From: Promicromonospora sp042731755
Lineage (GTDB): Bacteria > Actinomycetota > Actinomycetes > Actinomycetales > Cellulomonadaceae
Length of the DNA: 64,000 nucleotides
Assembly: GCF_042731755.1 (NCBI RefSeq)
Contig: NZ_JBHWLR010000001.1
Coordinates: 186,001-250,000, forward strand
Direction of reading: 5' to 3'
Numbering within the stretch: the first letter of the stretch is position 1; each line of letters begins with the position of its first letter. The translations under genes and the position numbers were made by a program. This document shows positions 41,087 to 50,223 of this stretch, piece by piece. The notes beneath the pieces are model-generated. The model made no database searches, was not told the DNA's origin, and saw only the letters and a list, made by a program, of their open reading frames with translations.

Positions 41087-44000
41087 ATGGCGGTCGTCCT
41101 GCATCGTGCTCCGCGCACGGACCTGCTCGCGGAGGCGCTGGGGGACCTGCTGGCCGCACCCCTGGCGGACCCGTTCGCGACCGAGGTCGTGGTGGTGCCC
41201 GCGCGGGGCGTCGAGCGGTGGCTCGCGCAGCGCCTCAGCCACCGGCTCGGGGCCGTCCCCGGGCAGGACGACGGCGTGTGCGCCGGCGTGGACCTGCGCT
41301 CGCCCGGCTCGCTGTTCGCCGAGGTCACGGGCACGCGCGACGACGACCCGTGGGCGCCGGACGCGCTGACCTGGCCGCTGCTGGCGGCGATCGACGCGAG
41401 CCTGGAGGAGCCGTGGGCCGCGCTGCTCGCCCAGCACCTCGGGCACGGGATGCCGGGCGAGGAGGGCGACCTGCGGCGCGGCCGCCGGCTGTCCGTCGCC
41501 CGCCGGCTCGCGCGGCTCCTGGCGGGCTACGCCGCGCAGCGCCCGGCGCTGGTCGCGGACTGGGCCGCGGGCCGCGACACCGACGGGTGCGGGCGCGCGG
41601 TCCCGGCCGACCTCGCGTGGCAGCCGCCGCTGTGGCGCGCCCTGGCCGAGCGGGTCGACGCCGAGCCGCCGCACGTGCGGCACGCCGCCGTCGTCGAGCG
41701 GCTGCGTGCCGAGCCCGGCGGCTTCGACCTGCCCCCGCGCCTGTCCCTGTTCGGCCACACGCGCCTGGCCGCGAGCGAGGTGGACCTGGTCGGCGCGCTC
41801 GGTGCGCACCGCGACGTGCACCTGTGGCTGCCGCACCCCTCCGCGCCGCTGTGGTCGGCGCTCAAGGACCTCGGCGGCCCCGTCGACCGTGCGCAGGACC
41901 GGTCCCACGAGCGCGTCGGGCACCGGCTCCTGGCCACGCTCGGCCGCGACACCCGCGAGCTGCAGCGCACCCTGTCGGCGATCGAGCTGCGGGACGAACC
42001 GGTCGCCGCGGCGGACGACGACGGCGGCACCGACGGCGCCGTCGGCGACGTGGAAGAGCCGGGGACCCTGCTGCGGATGCTGCAGCACGACCTGCGGGCC
42101 GACGCCGTGGGTGACGCCGGCGCCCGTCTCCTGGACCCCGCCGACCGGTCGGTCCAGGTGCACGCCTGCCACGGCCCGGCCCGGCAGGTCGAGGTGCTGC
42201 GCGACGTGCTGCTCGGCCTGCTCGCCGACGACCCGGCGCTGGAGCCGCGCGACGTGCTCGTCATGTGCCCCGACATCGAGACCTACGCGCCCCTGGTCAC
42301 CGCGGCCTTCGGCCTGGCCGACGTCGTGGGGCCGCACGGCCACCCCGCGCACGGCCTGCGGGTGCGGCTCGCCGACCGGGCGCTGGACCGGACCAACCCG
42401 CTGCTCGCGGTCGTGCTGCGTCTCCTCGACCTGGCCGGCGGCCGGGCGGGCGTGGGCGACGTCGTGGACCTGGCCCACGCCGAGCCCGTGCGCCGCCGGT
42501 TCGGGCTCCGCGACGACGACCTGGAGCAGCTCGCCCGCTGGGCGCGCGAGACCGGGGTGCGGTGGGGGTTCGACGCCGGGCACCGTGCGGGCTTCGGCCT
42601 GGCGGACTACGGCTCCGGCACCTGGCAGGAGGGCCTGGACCGGCTGCTGGCCGGGGTCGCGATGTCGGACGACACGGGCACCTGGCTGGAGCGCGTCCTG
42701 CCGCTGGACGACGTCGGCAGCGGGCAGGTAGAGCTGGCCGGGCGCCTGACCGAGCTCGTGGAGCGGCTCCGCGACGTCACCGACGCGCTCGTGGGCGGGC
42801 ACCCGCTGGAGCACTGGCTGACGGCGCTGGAGGACGGCGTCGCGGCGCTCACCACCGTGCCCGCCGCCGACGCGTGGCAGCTCGCCCAGGTGCGGCGCGA
42901 GCTGGCCCGCGTGCGCGCCGACGCGCCCGACCCCGCGGTGCCCCTGCGGCTGCCGGACGTGCGCGCCCTGCTCGCCGACCGCGTGGCCGGCCGCCCGACC
43001 CGCGCCAACTTCCGCACCGGCACGCTCACCGTCGCCACGCTCGTCCCGATGCGGTCGGTGCCGCACCGCGTCATCGCCCTGCTGGGTCTCGACGACGGCG
43101 TCTTCCCGCGCGTCGGCGTCACCGACGGCGACGACGTCCTGGCCCGCGAGCCGAGGACGGGCGAGCGCGACCCGCGCAGCGAGGACCGGCAGCTCTTCCT
43201 CGACGCGGTCCTCGCCGCCACCGAGACCCTCGTGGTCACGTACAGCGGCGCCGACGAGTACTCCGGCCAGGAACGCCCGCCCGCGGTGCCGCTGGGCGAG
43301 CTGCTCGACGCCCTCGACGAGACGGCGCGCACGCCCGACGGCCGGCCGGTGTCCCGCGCCGTGACCGTGCGCCACCCGCTGCAGCCGTTCGACCGGCGCA
43401 CCGTCGAGCCCGGGGCGCTGGTGCCCGGCACCGCCTTCACGTTCGACCGCGCGGCCCTCGCCGGGGCCCGCGCCGCGGCCGGCCCGCGCACCCCCGCCGG
43501 GCCCTTCCTCGCCGCGCCGCTCGACCCGCTGCCGCCGCCCGCGCCAGGGATGGCCGACGACGGCGTCGTCGCGCTCGACGACCTGCTCGCGTTCTACCGC
43601 TCGCCCGCCCGCGGGTTCCTCGTCCAGCGCCTCGACGTCGGCCGCCCCTTCCACGAGGAGCCGCTCGACGACGGCCTGCCCGTCGAGCTCGACGGCCTGG
43701 GCCGCTGGGCCGTGGGGGAGCGGGTGCTGCGCGACGTGCTGCACGGCACGACGCTCGACGACGCCGTGCAGAAGGAGTGGCGCCGCGGGCACCTCCCGCC
43801 CGGTCGGCTGGGCTGGCGCCCCCTGGTCCGCGTCGCCGACGAGGTCGGCCCGCTCGCCGACGCCGCCGCAGGGCTGCGGGCGAGCCCCGCCCGCGTCGTG
43901 GACGTCGATGTCGACCTGGGCGACGGGCGCAGCCTGCGCGGCTCCGTGCCCGGCGTGCACGGCGACCGCTCGGTCGCGGTGTCGTACGCCCGGCTCGGCG

Positions 44001-44512
44001 GCAGGCAGCGACTGCAGGCCTGGCTCCGGCTGCTGGCCCTCACGGCGTCCGACGACGACCGCCCCTGGGTCGGCTACGCGCTCGGCCGGCCGGCCAACCC
44101 GCGCTCGCGGCGGACGTGGCAGGGGTCGCGGCTGGGACCGCTGGACCACACCGCCGTCGACCTGCTGCGCGATCTCGTCGCGCTGCGCGACCGCGGGCTC
44201 ACCGAGCCGCTGCCCCTGCCGGTCAAGGCGTCGGCCCTCTACGCCGAGGCGCGCCGCAGCCGCGCCGACCCCGCCGAGGCGCGGTTCCGGGCCGGGCAGA
44301 CCTGGGCGGGGCAGCGCGGGCCGGGCGGGCGCCCCGACGGCGAGTGCGCCGAACCCGAGCACGTGCGGGTCCACGGCCCGGGCGCCCCGCTGCCCGGGAC
44401 CGACGAGGAGCCGCATCCCGGCGAGGAGCACCCGGGGGAGACCACCCGCTTCGGCGCGCTCGCGATGCGCGTCTGGAGCCCGCTGCTGGAGAGCGAGAGG
44501 TTCAGCGAGTGA
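41087..44512 (+). CDS. recC: Exodeoxyribonuclease V subunit gamma (RecC)
   Basis: A 1141-residue protein. ATG 41087 lies 6 bases after TACGTT (41075-41080), so the recBCD message appears leaderless; the GTG just before is an alternative. The start VLHRAPRTDLLAEALGDLLA, the EVVVVPARGVERWLAQRLS segment and LMFQ-type GHPLEHWL region match RecC, a helicase-like subunit that lacks a working ATPase and recognises Chi in E. coli. RLSLFGHTRLA, LVMCPDIETYAPLV and LLGLDDGVFPR are conserved. It overlaps recB by 4 bases. Together they repair double-strand breaks. Confidence 0.93.
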   Translation: MAVVLHRAPRTDLLAEALGDLLAAPLADPFATEVVVVPARGVERWLAQRLSHRLGAVPGQDDGVCAGVDLRSPGSLFAEVTGTRDDDPWAPDALTWPLLAAIDASLEEPWAALLAQHLGHGMPGEEGDLRRGRRLSVARRLARLLAGYAAQRPALVADWAAGRDTDGCGRAVPADLAWQPPLWRALAERVDAEPPHVRHAAVVERLRAEPGGFDLPPRLSLFGHTRLAASEVDLVGALGAHRDVHLWLPHPSAPLWSALKDLGGPVDRAQDRSHERVGHRLLATLGRDTRELQRTLSAIELRDEPVAAADDDGGTDGAVGDVEEPGTLLRMLQHDLRADAVGDAGARLLDPADRSVQVHACHGPARQVEVLRDVLLGLLADDPALEPRDVLVMCPDIETYAPLVTAAFGLADVVGPHGHPAHGLRVRLADRALDRTNPLLAVVLRLLDLAGGRAGVGDVVDLAHAEPVRRRFGLRDDDLEQLARWARETGVRWGFDAGHRAGFGLADYGSGTWQEGLDRLLAGVAMSDDTGTWLERVLPLDDVGSGQVELAGRLTELVERLRDVTDALVGGHPLEHWLTALEDGVAALTTVPAADAWQLAQVRRELARVRADAPDPAVPLRLPDVRALLADRVAGRPTRANFRTGTLTVATLVPMRSVPHRVIALLGLDDGVFPRVGVTDGDDVLAREPRTGERDPRSEDRQLFLDAVLAATETLVVTYSGADEYSGQERPPAVPLGELLDALDETARTPDGRPVSRAVTVRHPLQPFDRRTVEPGALVPGTAFTFDRAALAGARAAAGPRTPAGPFLAAPLDPLPPPAPGMADDGVVALDDLLAFYRSPARGFLVQRLDVGRPFHEEPLDDGLPVELDGLGRWAVGERVLRDVLHGTTLDDAVQKEWRRGHLPPGRLGWRPLVRVADEVGPLADAAAGLRASPARVVDVDVDLGDGRSLRGSVPGVHGDRSVAVSYARLGGRQRLQAWLRLLALTASDDDRPWVGYALGRPANPRSRRTWQGSRLGPLDHTAVDLLRDLVALRDRGLTEPLPLPVKASALYAEARRSRADPAEARFRAGQTWAGQRGPGGRPDGECAEPEHVRVHGPGAPLPGTDEEPHPGEEHPGETTRFGALAMRVWSPLLESERFSE

Positions 44513-47500
44513 CGGACGTTCAGCACGTGACGGACGGCTTCGACGGTGTCTTCGACCTGGCCGGGCCGCTGCCGCGCGGCACGGCGCTGCTGGAGGCCAG
44601 CGCGGGCACCGGCAAGACCTTCGCGATCGGCGCGCTCGTGACCCGCTACGTCGCCGAGGGCGTCGTGCCGCTCGACCAGATGCTGGTGGTGACCTTCGGC
44701 CGCGCCGCCACCCAGGAGCTGCGCGACCGGGTGCGCGGCGCCCTGCTCCGGGCCGAGCGCACCTTCGCCGCCGCGCTCGCGGGCCGCGACACCGGCCCGG
44801 TGGACGCCGTCCTTGCGGCGCTGCTCGACGTCGACGACGCCGAGCGGGCCCTCCGCCACCGCCGGCTGGCCGACGCCCTGGCCGCGTTCGACCACGCCAC
44901 CATCGCGACGATCCACCAGTTCTGCCAGCTCGTGCTGCGCTCCCTCGGCGTCGCCGGGGACACGGAGCCCGGGGCCGAGCTCGTCGAGTCCCTGACCGAG
45001 CTCACCGTCGAGGTGGTCGACGACCTCTACCTGCACCGGTACGGCAGCGACCCCGAGCCGCCGCCGTTCGACCGGGCCTGCGCCCTCCGGGTCGCCACGG
45101 CCGCCGTCGAGGACCCGCGCGCCGCGCTCGCCGCCGCGGACCCGGACGACGCCGTCGGCTCGGCCCGCGTCTCCTTCGCCCGCGAGGTGCGTGCCGAGAT
45201 GGAGCGCCGCAAGCGCCGCCTCGGCATCCTGTCCTACGACGACCTGCTCGGCCGGCTCGCCGACGCCCTGGACCCGGCCTCGGCCGACGGCGGCGTCGCC
45301 GTCGGCGCGCGCATGCGCGAACGCTGGACGGTGGTGCTGGTCGACGAGTTCCAGGACACCGACCCCGTGCAGTGGCAGGTGCTGGACCGGGCGTTCGGCG
45401 GCGCGCACGAGGACGGGCCGGGGCGGGCCCGGGCGACGGTGCTGGTCGGCGACCCCAAGCAGGCCATCTACGCGTTCCGCGGCGGCGACGTCGTCGCCTA
45501 CCTCGACGCCGCCCGGGGCGCGACCACGCGCGCGACGCTGGGCAGCAACTGGCGCTCGGACGCGCCGCTGGTCGACACCCTCGGAGTGCTGCTGGGCAAC
45601 GCGGCGCTCGGCCACGACGAGATCGTGGTGCACCCGGTCACGGCGGAGGGCGGGGCCGCGGGCGGCGGCAGCCGCCTGGCCGGCGCGCCGCACCCGGCGC
45701 CGTTCCGGCTGCGGCAGGTGCGGCGCGACGGGCTGCCCCAGTACAAGGGCCTCGTCAAGGCTGCCCCGGCCCGCGAGCACGTCGCGACCGACCTCGCCGC
45801 CGACGTCGCCGGCCTGCTCGCCTCGGGCGCGACGTGGGACGGGCGCCCCCTGGTGCCCGGCGACGTCGCCGTCCTCGTCTCGGCGCGGACGCACGGCCGG
45901 CTCGTCCAGGACGCGCTCGCCGCGCGCGGCGTCGCGGCCGTCCTGCCCGGCGGCGACGTGTTCGAGACGCCGGCCGCCGACGAGTGGCTGACGCTGCTGG
46001 AGGCGCTGGAGTCCCCGCACCGCTCCGGCCTGGTGCGGGCCGCCGCCCTCACCCCGTTCCTCGGCCGCACGGTCGCCGAGCTCGACGCGGGCGGTGATGA
46101 AGGGAGGGAGGCCCTGACCGCCCGCGACGCCGACACCCTGCGCGGCTGGGCGGTCCTGCTCCGCCACCGGGGCGTGGCCGCCCTGCTGGAGGCCGCCGAG
46201 GAGCGCGGGCTGAGCAGCCGCGTGCTGGCCCGGGCCGAGGGCGAACGGCTGCTGACCGACGTCCGCCACCTGGGGCAGCTGCTGCACGAGGTGAGCGTCA
46301 CCGAGTCGCTCGGCCTGACCGCCCTGCTGGCCTGGTTCCGCGACGAGAGGCGCCGTACCGGCACGGCCGAGCGGCCACGCCGCCTGGACTCCGACGCCGC
46401 GGCCGTGCAGATCGTCACCGTGCACGGCAGCAAGGGCCTGCAGTACCCCGTGGTGTACCTGCCGTTCGGCTACGACAACTACGCGCGCCCGGTCGAGATC
46501 GCGCTCTACCACGACGAGACCGGCACGCGGACGATCGACGTCTCCGGCTCCGGCGCGCAGTGGGACGCCCGCTGCGCCGCGCACCGCACGGAGGAGGACG
46601 GCGAGGAGCTCCGCAAGCTCTACGTGGCCCTGACCCGCGCGCAGTCGCAGGTCGTGGCGTGGTGGGCGCCGACGTCGAGCACCCCGACCAGCGGGCTGCA
46701 CCGCCTCCTGTTCGGCCGCACCCCCGGCACGCGCCAGGTGCCCGGCACGCAGCCGGTCAAGGACGACGCCTACGTCACGCGGGTGCTGGGGCTGCTCCAG
46801 GAGCTGGGCGGACCCGCCGCCGAGGTCGCCGTGCCCGCCGCGGCGTCGGCCCCCGCACCTCCCGACCGACACGCGCCCTACGAGGCGCGGGCCTTCGACC
46901 GGGCCGTCGACACCGGGTGGCGCCGCACCTCCTACAGCGGGATCATCGCGGCCGGCGAGGACGCCGCGACGGGCACGGGCGCCGGCGGCGGCGCAGGCGT
47001 GGGCAGCGAACCCGAGGCCGCCGGCACGGACGACGAGCCGGACGCCCCCGAGACCGACGCCCCCGAGACCGCCGCCGGGCCGGCCGCGCCCGACGCCGCC
47101 GCCGCGTCGCCCCTGGCCGACCTGCCCGCGGGCGCCGCGTTCGGGTCCCTGGTGCACGCGGTGCTGGAGCACGCCGACCCGTTCGCGCCCGACCTGCGCG
47201 CCGAGCTGCTGGAGCACGTCACCGAACAGCTGCGCTGGTGGCCCGTGCCGGCCGACCCGGCGGCGCTCGCCGACGGGCTCCTGCCGCTGCACCGCACGCC
47301 GCTCGGCCCGCTGGCCGGCGGCCTGACGCTGGGCGAGATCGGCCGGGCGGACCGGCTCCGCGAGCTGACGTTCGAGCTGCCGCTGGCGGGCGGCGACCTC
47401 GGCGGCGGACACGGCGGACACGGCGGACGCAGCGGACGCAGTGGACGCAGTGAACGCGGCGCCCCCGGCCGCGCCGAGGCGCGGCTGGGTGACCTCGTCC

Positions 47501-48012
47501 CGCTGCTGCGCGCGCACCTGCCCGCCGACGACCCGCTCGCCGCCTACGCCGACCGGCTCGAGCAGCCCGCCCTGGGCGGCCAGGCGCTGCGCGGCTACCT
47601 CACCGGCTCGATCGACGTCGTGCTGCGGCTGCCGACCGGGCGGTTCGTCGTCGTCGACTACAAGACGAACTTTCTCGGCCCCGCCGTCGCCGACTACTCG
47701 CGGGACCGGATGGCCGAGGCCATGCTGCACTCGCACTACCCGCTGCAGGCCCTGCTGTACGGCGCGGTGCTGCACCGCTACCTGCGCTGGCGGCTGCCCG
47801 GCTACGACCCCGGCACCCACCTGGGCGGGGTGCTCTACCTCTTCGTGCGCGGCATGGCCGGGCCGGACACCCCGGACTCCGGCGGCGGCCCCGGCGCGGA
47901 CGGCGGCGCGGACGGCAGCCCCGCGGGCGTGTTCTCGTGGCAGCCGCCGCCGGCGCTGCTGGTCGGGCTGTCCGACCTGCTCGCCGGCCTCGCGCACGAG
48001 GAGGCCGCATGA
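44509..48012 (+). CDS. recB: Exodeoxyribonuclease V subunit beta (RecB)
   Basis: A 1167-residue helicase-nuclease starting at GTG 44509, overlapping recC. Walker A is LLEASAGTGKTFAIGALV, Walker B is VLVDEFQDTDPVQW, followed by VGDPKQAIYAFRGGDV and VTVHGSKGLQYPVVYLP. The C-terminal nuclease has GSLVHAVLEH and VVDYKTNFL with the metal ligands. Two species-specific low-complexity inserts occur between helicase and nuclease: a Gly/Ala/Asp/Glu/Pro stretch near residues 815-870 and a Gly/Arg/Ser/His repeat near 966-985. The final ATGA overlaps recD. Confidence 0.94.
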   Translation: MTDVQHVTDGFDGVFDLAGPLPRGTALLEASAGTGKTFAIGALVTRYVAEGVVPLDQMLVVTFGRAATQELRDRVRGALLRAERTFAAALAGRDTGPVDAVLAALLDVDDAERALRHRRLADALAAFDHATIATIHQFCQLVLRSLGVAGDTEPGAELVESLTELTVEVVDDLYLHRYGSDPEPPPFDRACALRVATAAVEDPRAALAAADPDDAVGSARVSFAREVRAEMERRKRRLGILSYDDLLGRLADALDPASADGGVAVGARMRERWTVVLVDEFQDTDPVQWQVLDRAFGGAHEDGPGRARATVLVGDPKQAIYAFRGGDVVAYLDAARGATTRATLGSNWRSDAPLVDTLGVLLGNAALGHDEIVVHPVTAEGGAAGGGSRLAGAPHPAPFRLRQVRRDGLPQYKGLVKAAPAREHVATDLAADVAGLLASGATWDGRPLVPGDVAVLVSARTHGRLVQDALAARGVAAVLPGGDVFETPAADEWLTLLEALESPHRSGLVRAAALTPFLGRTVAELDAGGDEGREALTARDADTLRGWAVLLRHRGVAALLEAAEERGLSSRVLARAEGERLLTDVRHLGQLLHEVSVTESLGLTALLAWFRDERRRTGTAERPRRLDSDAAAVQIVTVHGSKGLQYPVVYLPFGYDNYARPVEIALYHDETGTRTIDVSGSGAQWDARCAAHRTEEDGEELRKLYVALTRAQSQVVAWWAPTSSTPTSGLHRLLFGRTPGTRQVPGTQPVKDDAYVTRVLGLLQELGGPAAEVAVPAAASAPAPPDRHAPYEARAFDRAVDTGWRRTSYSGIIAAGEDAATGTGAGGGAGVGSEPEAAGTDDEPDAPETDAPETAAGPAAPDAAAASPLADLPAGAAFGSLVHAVLEHADPFAPDLRAELLEHVTEQLRWWPVPADPAALADGLLPLHRTPLGPLAGGLTLGEIGRADRLRELTFELPLAGGDLGGGHGGHGGRSGRSGRSERGAPGRAEARLGDLVPLLRAHLPADDPLAAYADRLEQPALGGQALRGYLTGSIDVVLRLPTGRFVVVDYKTNFLGPAVADYSRDRMAEAMLHSHYPLQALLYGAVLHRYLRWRLPGYDPGTHLGGVLYLFVRGMAGPDTPDSGGGPGADGGADGSPAGVFSWQPPPALLVGLSDLLAGLAHEEAA
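47404..47457 (+). repeat. 9-bp tandem repeat inside recB
   Basis: Six 9-base units (ggcggacac twice, then ggcggacgc, agcggacgc, agtggacgc, agtgaacgc) encode alternating GGH, GGR and SGR triplets in the linker before the nuclease domain. The number of units keeps the frame and may vary between strains. Confidence 0.85.
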
Positions 48013-49835
48013 CCCCGTCGATCGAGCGCTGGACCAGCGACGACCCCCACGACGCCCGCCGGGCGCTCGGCGCGACCGGGCTGCTGCGCACCTTCAACGA
48101 CGCCGGCGTGCTCACCGCCGCCGACGTGCACGTCGCGCGCCGCACGGCCGACGTCGTCGGCGAGGACGACGACACCGTGCGGCTCGCCGTCGCGCTCGCG
48201 GTGCGCGCGGTCCGGCAGGGGTCGGTGTGCGTGGACCTGGGCGGGTTCGGCGACGGGCCCGACGACGTGCCGCTGCCCTGGCCCGCCGCCGACGGCTGGC
48301 TCGACCGGGTCGCCGCCGGCCCGCTCGCCGAGCGGTCGGTGGTGCGGGCCGACCTCGGCCTGCTCTACCTCGACCGCTACTGGCGCGAGGAGCGGCAGGT
48401 GCGCGACGACCTCGCCGCCCGGCTGGCGGTGCCCGCCCCCGCCGTCGACGACGCCCTCCTGGAGGACAGCGCGGCGCGGCTGTTCCCCGGCGCCGCGTAC
48501 GCCGAGCAGCGCGTGGCCGCTCTGTCCACCGCGCGGCGCGGGACCACCGTGCTCACGGGCGGACCCGGTCGCGGCAAGACGACGACGGTCGCCGGCCTGC
48601 TCGCCCTGCTGGCGGAGCAGGCCGAGCACGCCGGCGGACGCCGCCTGCGCATCGCGCTCGCCGCGCCGACCGGCAAGGCGGCCGCCCGGATGCAGGAGGC
48701 GGTGGCCGAGTCGCTCGGTGCTCCCGCGGCCGACGCACGCCCGGAGGCCGGGCGGCCGGAGTTCACCGCCGACGACCGGCGCCGGCTCGACGGCCTCCAG
48801 GCGGGCACGCTGCACCGGCTGCTGGGTTGGCGGCCGGGGTCGAGCACCCGGTTCCGGCACGACCGCTCCAACCGCCTGCCCCACGACGTCGTGGTGGTCG
48901 ACGAGACCTCGATGGTCTCGCTCACGCTCATGGCCCGGCTGCTGGAGGCGGTGCGCCCCGACGCGCGGCTCGTGCTCGTGGGCGACCCCGACCAGCTCGC
49001 GTCCGTCGAGGCCGGTGCCGTGCTCGCCGACCTGGTGGCCGGCCTCGGGGAGCGGCCCGACGGCGTCGTGACGGCCCTGGTGACCGACCACCGGTCGGAG
49101 AGCGCGGCGATCACGCGCCTGGCCGCCGCGATCCAGGACGGTGACCCGGAGGCGGTGCTCGCGGCGCTGACGGCGGGCGACGGCGTCGTGGAGCTCGTGC
49201 ACCCGGACGACGCGGCGGCGCTGGCCGGCCTCCAGGACGAGCTGACCCGGCACGCGCTCGCCGTGCGGGACCTGGCGCTGGCCGGGGACGCCGCCGGGGC
49301 GGTCGAGCTGGCCGAGCGGCACCGCCTGCTCTGCGCCCACCGGGAGGGCCCGTGGGGCGCGGCGCACTGGAACCGGCTGGTCGAGCGCCGGCTCGGCGAG
49401 GCCTCCGGCGCCTACCTCGGCGCCGCGGTGGGCGCCGAGTGGTACGCGGGCCGGCCGGTGCTGATCACCGCGAACGACTACGGCCTGGGCCTGTTCAACG
49501 GCGACACCGGGGTGGTGGTCGCCGACGGCGAGAACCTGCGCGCCCACATCGGCGGCGGCGCGTCGTTCGGGGTCTCCCGGCTGGGCGACGTCGAGACGCT
49601 GCACGCCATGACCGTGCACAAGAGCCAGGGCAGCCAGGCCGTGACCGTGACGGTGCTGCTGCCGGACGAGACGTCGCCCCTGCTCACGCGCGAGCTGTTC
49701 TACACCGCGGTGACCCGGGCGCGACGTCGGGTGCGGGTGGTCGGCACTCCGGAGGCGGTGCGCGCGGCGGTGGTCCGGCGGGCGCGACGGGCGAGCGGGC
49801 TGGCCGTGCGGCTGCGGGGCGGCCCGACGACGTAG
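48009..49835 (+). CDS. recD: Exodeoxyribonuclease V subunit alpha (RecD)
   Basis: A 608-residue superfamily 1B helicase starting at ATG 48009 in a 4-base overlap with recB. Walker A is LTGGPGRGKTTTV, followed by LAAPTGKAAARM, TLHRLLG, Walker B VVVDETSMVSL, VGDPDQLASVEAG, and the C-terminal TVHKSQGSQAVTV and LFYTAVTRAR motifs. It is the fast 5'-3' motor of RecBCD. The presence of all three subunits is notable because many actinobacteria rely on AdnAB. Confidence 0.94.
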   Translation: MTPSIERWTSDDPHDARRALGATGLLRTFNDAGVLTAADVHVARRTADVVGEDDDTVRLAVALAVRAVRQGSVCVDLGGFGDGPDDVPLPWPAADGWLDRVAAGPLAERSVVRADLGLLYLDRYWREERQVRDDLAARLAVPAPAVDDALLEDSAARLFPGAAYAEQRVAALSTARRGTTVLTGGPGRGKTTTVAGLLALLAEQAEHAGGRRLRIALAAPTGKAAARMQEAVAESLGAPAADARPEAGRPEFTADDRRRLDGLQAGTLHRLLGWRPGSSTRFRHDRSNRLPHDVVVVDETSMVSLTLMARLLEAVRPDARLVLVGDPDQLASVEAGAVLADLVAGLGERPDGVVTALVTDHRSESAAITRLAAAIQDGDPEAVLAALTAGDGVVELVHPDDAAALAGLQDELTRHALAVRDLALAGDAAGAVELAERHRLLCAHREGPWGAAHWNRLVERRLGEASGAYLGAAVGAEWYAGRPVLITANDYGLGLFNGDTGVVVADGENLRAHIGGGASFGVSRLGDVETLHAMTVHKSQGSQAVTVTVLLPDETSPLLTRELFYTAVTRARRRVRVVGTPEAVRAAVVRRARRASGLAVRLRGGPTT

Positions 49836-49887
49836 GCCCCCAGGGGGATGCGCCGGCGCAAGATCAGCCCTCGGGGGGAGGACATGC

Positions 49888-50172
49888 GTGCCACGACCTG
49901 CCACCGTGGGGGACATGGCACACACCGGACCGGACGACCAGGGCGGGGACGACGCCGGCCCGACCTCGACCGCCGGCTGGAGCTGGGGTGCCGGCGTCGC
50001 CGTCGGCCTGTGCATCGGGGTGGCGCTTGGTCTCGCGCTCGACAACCTCGCGATCGGCATCGCGCTCGGTGCGGCGTTCGTCCCGGTGTTCGCGATGATG
50101 CGGGGCACCACGCCGTCGGACGACGCCGCCCCGGGCAGCACCGCGCCCGACGACGACGAGAAAATCGGTTGA
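49888..50172 (+). CDS. Small glycine-rich membrane protein
   Basis: A 94-residue protein. GTG 49888 follows GGGGGAGG at 7 bases; ATG 49915 is an alternative. Residues about 33-70 form two hydrophobic helices (GAGVAVGLCIGVALGLAL, IGIALGAAFVPVF) with Gly at regular spacing, followed by an acidic tail. No family is recognised. It converges on the cold-shock protein gene. Confidence 0.65.
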   Translation: MPRPATVGDMAHTGPDDQGGDDAGPTSTAGWSWGAGVAVGLCIGVALGLALDNLAIGIALGAAFVPVFAMMRGTTPSDDAAPGSTAPDDDEKIG

Positions 50173-50223
50173 TCGGGGCGGGGCCGCGGTAGTGCACTCA
50201 AGCCCGGTGGACGCCGAGCCGGC

